In this document: positions 33,119 to 37,764 of the stretch, piece by piece
Layout of the letters: each line of letters opens with the position of its first letter
Position numbering within the stretch: the first letter of the stretch is position 1
Origin: Phycisphaerae bacterium
GTDB taxonomy: Bacteria; Planctomycetota; Phycisphaerae; Tepidisphaerales; Tepidisphaeraceae
Direction: 5' to 3'
NCBI GenBank assembly: GCA_014379105.1
Contig: JACMML010000342.1
Coordinates: forward strand, 1-37,764
Length of the DNA stretch: 37,764 nucleotides
Notes under the pieces: generated by a model
Database searches by the model: none
What the model was told of the DNA's origin: nothing
The model's input: the letters and a program-made list of their open reading frames with translations, nothing else
Translations under genes and position numbers: made by a program

Positions 33119-33240
33119 TCGTCCGTCCGTCTCCGTGAAATAGACCGCGAAATAGACTCGCTGCATCGTAATGGTTGAACGCCGTCGGAAGAAATGGCTT
33201 CACGCTACGATTTCCCGTCACAACGGGTAAACTGACAAAC

Positions 33241-33900
33241 GTGAATCGCACACGAACCAAACTCTGCGGCATGATGAACGCCGCTGACGCCCGGGCAGCC
33301 GCTGACGCCGGCGCGGATGCGATCGGCATGATCCTGCACGCCGATGCGCGGCGGCGGATCGACCTCGACACAGCCGCTGAGATCGTCACCGCGCTGCCGC
33401 CGTACGTGACGCCTGTCGGCGTCTTTGTGAATGCGCCAACGCATCTGGTCCTCGAGATAGCAACAAAACTACGCCTCGTCACCGTCCAATTCCATGGCCA
33501 CGAGACTGCCGAGGATATCGCCGCGGTCTCGCCTCTGAAGGTGATCAAAGCGGTCCGCGTCGCGCCCGAAACGATTCGCGCGTCTCTGGAGAAACTGCTT
33601 GCCCAGGCCACAACAAATCTTGCCGCACTGCTCCTTGAAACAGACACGGCGGGTGTATCGGGCGGCAGTGGAGTTGAGAACGACTTCGGCCTGATAGCAC
33701 AGCTCATCGCCGAACAGGCCCTTGTCGGCTTGCCGCCGGTGATCATCTCCGGCGGCCTGACCCCGCAGAACGTCGCGGAAGTTGTTCGGCTTCTTCATCC
33801 GTATGCGGTCGATGTCAGCAGTGGCATTGAAGCCGAATACGGAAAGAAGTCGGCGGACAAAATGCGGGCATTTGTCACCAACGCTGGCGCGTCGAGCTAG
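33241..33900 (+). CDS. trpF: Phosphoribosylanthranilate isomerase
   Basis: A 219-residue TIM-barrel enzyme catalysing the Amadori rearrangement of phosphoribosylanthranilate in tryptophan synthesis. Catalytic Cys9 lies in TKLCGM, catalytic Asp135 in LLETDTAG, and the phosphate-binding segment VSGGSG at 139-144. ISGGLTPQNVAEVV and VDVSSGIE near the C-terminus are family hallmarks. The start is GTG at 33241, which begins the barrel correctly; an in-frame TTG at 33175 is less likely. No other trp gene is nearby. It diverges from rhaB and converges on a lipoprotein gene 19 bases away. Confidence 0.93.
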   Translation: MNRTRTKLCGMMNAADARAAADAGADAIGMILHADARRRIDLDTAAEIVTALPPYVTPVGVFVNAPTHLVLEIATKLRLVTVQFHGHETAEDIAAVSPLKVIKAVRVAPETIRASLEKLLAQATTNLAALLLETDTAGVSGGSGVENDFGLIAQLIAEQALVGLPPVIISGGLTPQNVAEVVRLLHPYAVDVSSGIEAEYGKKSADKMRAFVTNAGASS

Positions 33901-33919
33901 CCGATCCACTTGTCGCGGC

Positions 33920-34798
33920 TCACTTGCCCCCTTCACGCTTATACGCCCGCGGAACAATCAGGATAAGTCGCTCCTGCTGCTCCGATGGCGTGTGATTCAG
34001 AAAAAACGCCGACCCCAGCGTACACGGGTCGCGCGCCTCGACAGACGGCGCGATCACCAAAAGGCTACTCAGCGGCAGATCGAGTGACAGACATGCGTCG
34101 TAGCGCACTTCTTCATTCGTATACGTGATCTCGCGCTCGAGCTTTCCGGGCAGAGTGGAATACTGCAGCTTCTTATTTTGCGCGCGGACCGCCGGCGACA
34201 ACGCGAGTCGAATCTGGTCGGGCTTGCGCGGCGTGGTCTCGAAAGAGAAATAGAGGATGTTGTCGCTCCGGTCATAAGAGCGACCAACCAGTTGATTCTC
34301 GCGATTGAAAAAGAAGATGGTCTGCTGATTAATGCCGGAGCGCACTGGAAACTCAATCTGCTTCCCGTCGATGCCGCTGAAACTGGAGATTTGCTTCTGC
34401 CTGTCGCCGGCCAAAGCCTGCAGGCTTGCTAGTTCAGTCACGGGCAGTTCGCCGACCCTGATGCCGTTCTTAAACAGCACGTCGTGGGCCGCCAGCTCCA
34501 CCGCGGATTCATTGACGCGCTTCCAGAACGCCTCATCGGCGCTGACGCTTTGGCGCGGCAGGAGAATCTCGAAGATCTCAATCGAATACATCAGCGACAC
34601 CGGCGGCATCGCGTCGCGCGGGGATGTGGGCAAATCAGGGATCGTCTCCGGCGCGGGCGCGGTGGCGGGCACATACGGGACGAACCGCGGCTTGCCCGCA
34701 TCGGCGCGGGCAGGCTGGCTCGTCTCGGGCTCAGCGCTACAGCCGCTGACGATCAGCGGTGCGCTCAGGAGCATCAGGATCAGCGTGCGGTATCGCAT
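33920..34798 (-). CDS. Putative lipoprotein, unknown function
   Basis: A 292-residue protein with a clear lipoprotein signal: RYRTLILMLLSAPLIV then the lipobox S-G-C at about residue 20. A proline/alanine-rich linker runs to about residue 65. The rest appears to be a mixed alpha/beta domain with alternating hydrophobic patterns, for example SIEIFEILLPRQSVS and RLALSPAVRAQNKKLQ. No family is recognised; the C-terminus resembles periplasmic domains found with secretion or pilus machinery only in a general way. It starts 10 bases after the aminotransferase gene stop, so co-transcription is likely. It should be anchored to a membrane on the periplasmic side. Confidence 0.75.
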   Translation of the reverse strand: MRYRTLILMLLSAPLIVSGCSAEPETSQPARADAGKPRFVPYVPATAPAPETIPDLPTSPRDAMPPVSLMYSIEIFEILLPRQSVSADEAFWKRVNESAVELAAHDVLFKNGIRVGELPVTELASLQALAGDRQKQISSFSGIDGKQIEFPVRSGINQQTIFFFNRENQLVGRSYDRSDNILYFSFETTPRKPDQIRLALSPAVRAQNKKLQYSTLPGKLEREITYTNEEVRYDACLSLDLPLSSLLVIAPSVEARDPCTLGSAFFLNHTPSEQQERLILIVPRAYKREGGK

Positions 34799-34808
34799 GC
34801 GTAAAATC

Positions 34809-35999
34809 TCACAGCGAGGCGATGAGGTCGATCACACGGTCAACGCCCTGATCCCACTCGGCCGCGGAAATATTGATCGGCGGCGCGAGGCGGATCACCT
34901 TTTTACTTGTGATGTTGGTGATCAAACCCTTCGCCAGGGACTTGGCGACAAAATCCACCGGCTCGGCCGCTAGCTCAATGCCGATGAACAGTCCTCGGCC
35001 GCGCACTTCGGCGACCTTCGAACCGACAGCCGAACTCGATTTAAATTTGGCGCGCGCGGCTTCACCCAGATTCGCGGCGTGCTGGACCAGATCATCCCGC
35101 TCAATGACATCAAAGATCGTCCGGCTCACCGCCATGCAGATCGCGTTGCCGCCGAGCGTGCAGCCGTGTTTTCCAGGAACCAGCAATGCGGCGATTTCGG
35201 GCACGGCAAACATCACGCCCACCGGCAGACCGCCGCCGACCGCTTTGCCGAGCGTCATAATGTCGGGCGTCACGCCGTCGTATTGATGCGCAAACCATCG
35301 TCCGGTACGCCCGCAGCCGGTCCAGACTTCGTCGAAAATCAGCGTCAGCCCGCGCGCATCGCACAACGCACGGACTTTGGCGACATGTCCAGGCGGATAC
35401 ACGTTGATGCCGCCTTCTCCTTGAATGGGCTCCATGATGATGCTGCAGGTTTCATCGTCGACCGCGGCCTCGATCGCGCCGTAGTCATTTGCGTCAATAT
35501 TGGCGAATCCCGGCACCGCGGGACCAAAACCATCTTTAACCGCAGGGTTGCCCGTCGCGGCAATCATTGCCAGCGAACGTCCGTGGAAGCTCTTCATCAG
35601 CGAGATCGTCTTCCACTTCTTTCCGCCGTCCTTTAGGCCACGCAGGCGCGCGAGTTTGATCGCCGCCTCATTGGCTTCGAGGCCGCTGTGACAAAAGAAC
35701 GCTCGCCCGTCGAACGCGTGTTTTTTCAATCGCTCGGCAAATTCGATCTGCGGCTCGCTGTACAGCGCGTTACCGACATGCCAGAGCTTTCGCGCCTGCG
35801 CCGTGGCCGCCTCAACCAATTCCGGATGACAATGGCCCAGAATCGCCCCGCCAAATCCTGCAAATAAGTCCAGATACTTGCGGCCATCGGTGTCCCAGAC
35901 GTGGGTTCCCTCACCGCGCGCCATGACGACGGGAGACCGACCATAATTCTGGATCAATACCTCACCCGCGCGGCGAAGTAATTTCTGCGTATCCGACAT
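34809..35999 (-). CDS. Class III aminotransferase (ArgD-like)
   Basis: A 396-residue PLP-dependent aminotransferase of the acetylornithine/ornithine/GABA class. The PLP lysine is Lys252 in LGKAVGGGLPVG and the PLP-nitrogen aspartate is Asp223 in FDEVWTGCGRTG. SGLEANEAAIKLAR at 105-118 and FHGRS at 138-142 are typical. The usual glutamine after DEV is Trp225 here, a difference from characterised ArgD. ATG at 35999 is preceded by GGAG at 7 bases; the longer open frame is unneeded. No other arg gene is in the window. The acetylornithine role is plausible but other omega-aminotransferase activities remain possible. Confidence 0.85.
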   Translation of the reverse strand: MSDTQKLLRRAGEVLIQNYGRSPVVMARGEGTHVWDTDGRKYLDLFAGFGGAILGHCHPELVEAATAQARKLWHVGNALYSEPQIEFAERLKKHAFDGRAFFCHSGLEANEAAIKLARLRGLKDGGKKWKTISLMKSFHGRSLAMIAATGNPAVKDGFGPAVPGFANIDANDYGAIEAAVDDETCSIIMEPIQGEGGINVYPPGHVAKVRALCDARGLTLIFDEVWTGCGRTGRWFAHQYDGVTPDIMTLGKAVGGGLPVGVMFAVPEIAALLVPGKHGCTLGGNAICMAVSRTIFDVIERDDLVQHAANLGEAARAKFKSSSAVGSKVAEVRGRGLFIGIELAAEPVDFVAKSLAKGLITNITSKKVIRLAPPINISAAEWDQGVDRVIDLIASL

Positions 36000-36087
36000 C
36001 CGAAACTCCAATCTTGTCGAACCGGGAAGATTACCAGACCATGCGTACACGGGCTACCATTTCGCGACTACCCGAATGAGGCCGACT

Positions 36088-37101
36088 ATGAAAAAACTCC
36101 GATGGGGCATTCTTGGCACCGGCAACATCGCCAGACAGTTCGCCGCAGGCGTGATGGAATCGGATCGTGGCGAATTGGCGACCGTGGGATCGCGGTCCGC
36201 CGGAGCCGCCAATAGTTTTGCTGCAAAGTTCACCATCCCGCACGCTCATGGAAGCTATGACGCCATGCTTGCAAGCGCCGATGTCGACGCGATCTATATC
36301 AGTCTGCCCAACACGATGCACCACGAATGGACCATCAAAGCCTTGCAGGCCGGCAAGCACGTACTGTGCGAGAAACCGATCGGCGTAACGCTCGCCGAGG
36401 CGCAGGAGATGTTTGATGTAGCCAATCACTGCGGGAAAGTGCTGATTGAGGCTTTCATGTACCGTGCCCATCCGCAAACCCTCAAGGTGATGGAGCTGGT
36501 CCGGTCGGGCGTCGTCGGTCAGGTTAACCTGATCAGGACCAGCTTCTGCTACAGAGTCCGCAAGACCGAAGGCAACATTCGCTTCAATGCCGGGCTGGCA
36601 GGAGGCGCGCTGATGGACGTCGGCTGCTACTGCCTGAGCTTCTCCCGCCTCGTGGCCGGCGAGGAGCCGACGACCCTCGCTGCGGTGTCGCGAACGCACC
36701 AGTCCGGCGTGGATGAGCAGACGTCGGTGATCGCGCGATTTCCCGGCGGCGCGGTTGCGGAATTTACTGTCGGGATGATGACACAGGCCGACAACACCGC
36801 GTACATTTGCGGCGACGAAGGCTATCTCAGGATCCCTGTACCGTGGAAGCCTGTGCCCGGAAAGGGGGAGATCATTCTCGCTCACTCGACACCGCCGCGG
36901 CAGGATTCGCCGGGAACTGCGCCCGTGGTGCCGCAACCCGTCAGCTATCCCATTGATGACCCGCGGCCTCTCTACGCGATCGAGGCCGACGCATTCTCGG
37001 CGGCCGTTCTCGATTCCGCCGCGCCGTTTGTTTCCACCGCCGAGACGCTTGGTAACATGGCGGCCCTTGAAACACTTCGGAAGCAAATCTTTGCGCGATG
37101 A
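36088..37101 (+). CDS. Gfo/Idh/MocA family oxidoreductase
   Basis: A 337-residue NAD(P)-dependent oxidoreductase. GILGTGNIA at 7-15 is the coenzyme site and EKPIG at 95-99, with Lys96, is the family catalytic signature. GGALMDVGCYCLS resembles the dimeric dihydrodiol dehydrogenase and glucose-fructose oxidoreductase branch. Such enzymes act on sugars, inositols or diols. ATG at 36088 is chosen because GAGG lies 7 bases upstream; an in-frame ATG at 36076 is possible. The gene ends 12 bases before gmd, so they are probably in one operon and the substrate may be a sugar. It diverges from the aminotransferase. Confidence 0.87.
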   Translation: MKKLRWGILGTGNIARQFAAGVMESDRGELATVGSRSAGAANSFAAKFTIPHAHGSYDAMLASADVDAIYISLPNTMHHEWTIKALQAGKHVLCEKPIGVTLAEAQEMFDVANHCGKVLIEAFMYRAHPQTLKVMELVRSGVVGQVNLIRTSFCYRVRKTEGNIRFNAGLAGGALMDVGCYCLSFSRLVAGEEPTTLAAVSRTHQSGVDEQTSVIARFPGGAVAEFTVGMMTQADNTAYICGDEGYLRIPVPWKPVPGKGEIILAHSTPPRQDSPGTAPVVPQPVSYPIDDPRPLYAIEADAFSAAVLDSAAPFVSTAETLGNMAALETLRKQIFAR

Positions 37102-37113
37102 CGGGGTGGCCGC

Positions 37114-37764
37114 ATGCTGAGTAAAACCGCACTCATCACGGGCATCACCGGGCAGGACGGCTCTTATCTCGCGGAATTTCTGTTGAGTAAAGGTTATCAA
37201 GTCCACGGAATCATTCGCCGCAGCAGCTCGTTCAACACCCAGCGCATCGAACATCTCTATCGTGATATTCACGACCCCGAGCGCCGGGTCCATCTGCACT
37301 ACGGCGATCTCATCGACGGCACCGGCCTGCGCGAGACGCTCACCCGCGTTAAACCGAACGAGGTTTATAATCTTGGCGCACAATCCCACGTGCGCGTGAG
37401 TTTCGATCAGCCGGTTTATACGGTGCAGTGTGACGCGCTGGGCACCATCGGGCTGCTTGAAGCCATCCGCGATATCCAGAACACCTACGGCCGGCCGATT
37501 AAGTTTTATCAGGCGTCCAGCAGTGAAATGTACGGCAAGGTGCGCCAGACGCCGCAGAACGAAGAGACGCCGTTTCACCCGCGCTCGCCTTACGGTTGCG
37601 CGAAGGTATTCAGTTATTGGCAGACCGTAAACTACCGCGAGGGTTACGGTATGCACGCCAGCAACGGCATCCTTTTTAACCATGAATCGCCCCGCCGCGG
37701 TGAGACATTCGTCACGCGCAAAATCACCCGCGCCGCCGGACGCATCAAGGAAGGCCTGCAGAGC
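37114..37764 (+). CDS. gmd: GDP-mannose 4,6-dehydratase, N-terminal part
   Basis: The first 217 residues of Gmd, open to the window edge. The enzyme turns GDP-mannose into GDP-4-keto-6-deoxymannose, precursor of GDP-fucose, GDP-rhamnose and related sugars. The coenzyme motif is [11 protein letters not shown] at 10-20, [11 protein letters not shown] at 35-45 is a family signature, the active-site S-S-E is in ASSSEMYG at 134-141, and Tyr160/Lys164 form the Y-x3-[18 protein letters not shown] at 188-204 is also diagnostic. About 60% of the protein is present. It follows the Gfo/Idh/MocA gene by 12 bases. Confidence 0.95.
   Translation, partial: MLSKTALITGITGQDGSYLAEFLLSKGYQVHGIIRRSSSFNTQRIEHLYRDIHDPERRVHLHYGDLIDGTGLRETLTRVKPNEVYNLGAQSHVRVSFDQPVYTVQCDALGTIGLLEAIRDIQNTYGRPIKFYQASSSEMYGKVRQTPQNEETPFHPRSPYGCAKVFSYWQTVNYREGYGMHASNGILFNHESPRRGETFVTRKITRAAGRIKEGLQS

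Noticed and set aside
36031-37683. A 550-codon open frame on the minus strand
   Set aside because: It spans the complements of two recognised genes (Gfo/Idh/MocA and gmd) and the gap between them; a single antisense gene across both is not credible.
1-37764. CRISPR array or phage genes
   Set aside because: No regularly spaced repeats and no capsid, portal, integrase or Cas motifs were seen in any frame.

Overview
This window looks like a chromosomal segment of a GC-rich bacterium, most likely a planctomycete (Phycisphaerae-like). Supporting signs are a fused type I dehydroquinase/shikimate dehydrogenase, a secreted subtilase with an N-terminal LEPR-XLL-like motif, an L-aspartate oxidase, paired clpP genes, several lipoproteins and membrane proteins of no recognised family, frequent GTG/TTG starts, and dispersed intergenic repeats of the 'cacagaggcacagag' and 'ggcgtaaggcgtgag' kind. 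The lineage is inferred from gene style; no rRNA or tRNA gene is visible.

Layout. 1-2078 (+): end of dapA, a nested inverted repeat, and the aroD-aroE fusion. 2071-8630 (-): an uncharacterised gene, RNase III, a short-chain dehydrogenase, a DUF89 phosphatase, then clpP1-clpP2-lipoprotein-ferredoxin with its own promoter. 8740-13638 (+): homoserine dehydrogenase and a phosphoglycerate-mutase-like gene of the kind proposed to be a homoserine kinase, separated by an AT-richer 2.4 kb insert holding a ParA-type ATPase and a small SAP-like partner. 13757-15757 (+): subtilase with seven C-terminal repeats. 15754-18130 (-): nadB and a solitary nuoC whose 3' end seems to have been rewritten by a short repeat insertion. 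18200-22702: two membrane proteins (+) around zwf and a small secreted protein (-). 22684-25594 (-): rfbA, rfbB, rfbD for dTDP-rhamnose, without rfbC. 25695-28057 (-): siroheme nitrite/sulfite reductase and a DNA glycosylase, with a promoter and possible operator. 28226-30766 (+): yggS and a tightly packed trio of uncharacterised genes ending in a methyltransferase. 30666-33118 (-): rhamnulokinase and an amidohydrolase. 33241-37764: trpF, a lipoprotein, a class III aminotransferase, a Gfo/Idh/MocA oxidoreductase and the start of gmd.

Most genes are housekeeping: lysine, shikimate, threonine, tryptophan and NAD synthesis, the pentose phosphate entry step, nitrite/sulfite reduction, proteolysis and RNA processing. 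A second theme is deoxysugars: dTDP-rhamnose and GDP-mannose-derived sugar synthesis plus rhamnulose phosphorylation. Genes are compactly arranged, with many 4-nt start/stop overlaps and convergent overlaps of 4-101 nt.

The most unusual points are the ParA/SAP-like island between two threonine-pathway genes, the repeat insertion at the end of nuoC, active-site substitutions in RNase III and ClpP2, and an out-of-frame overprint at 30173-30296. All functional calls come from reading motifs in the translations; no database search was run.
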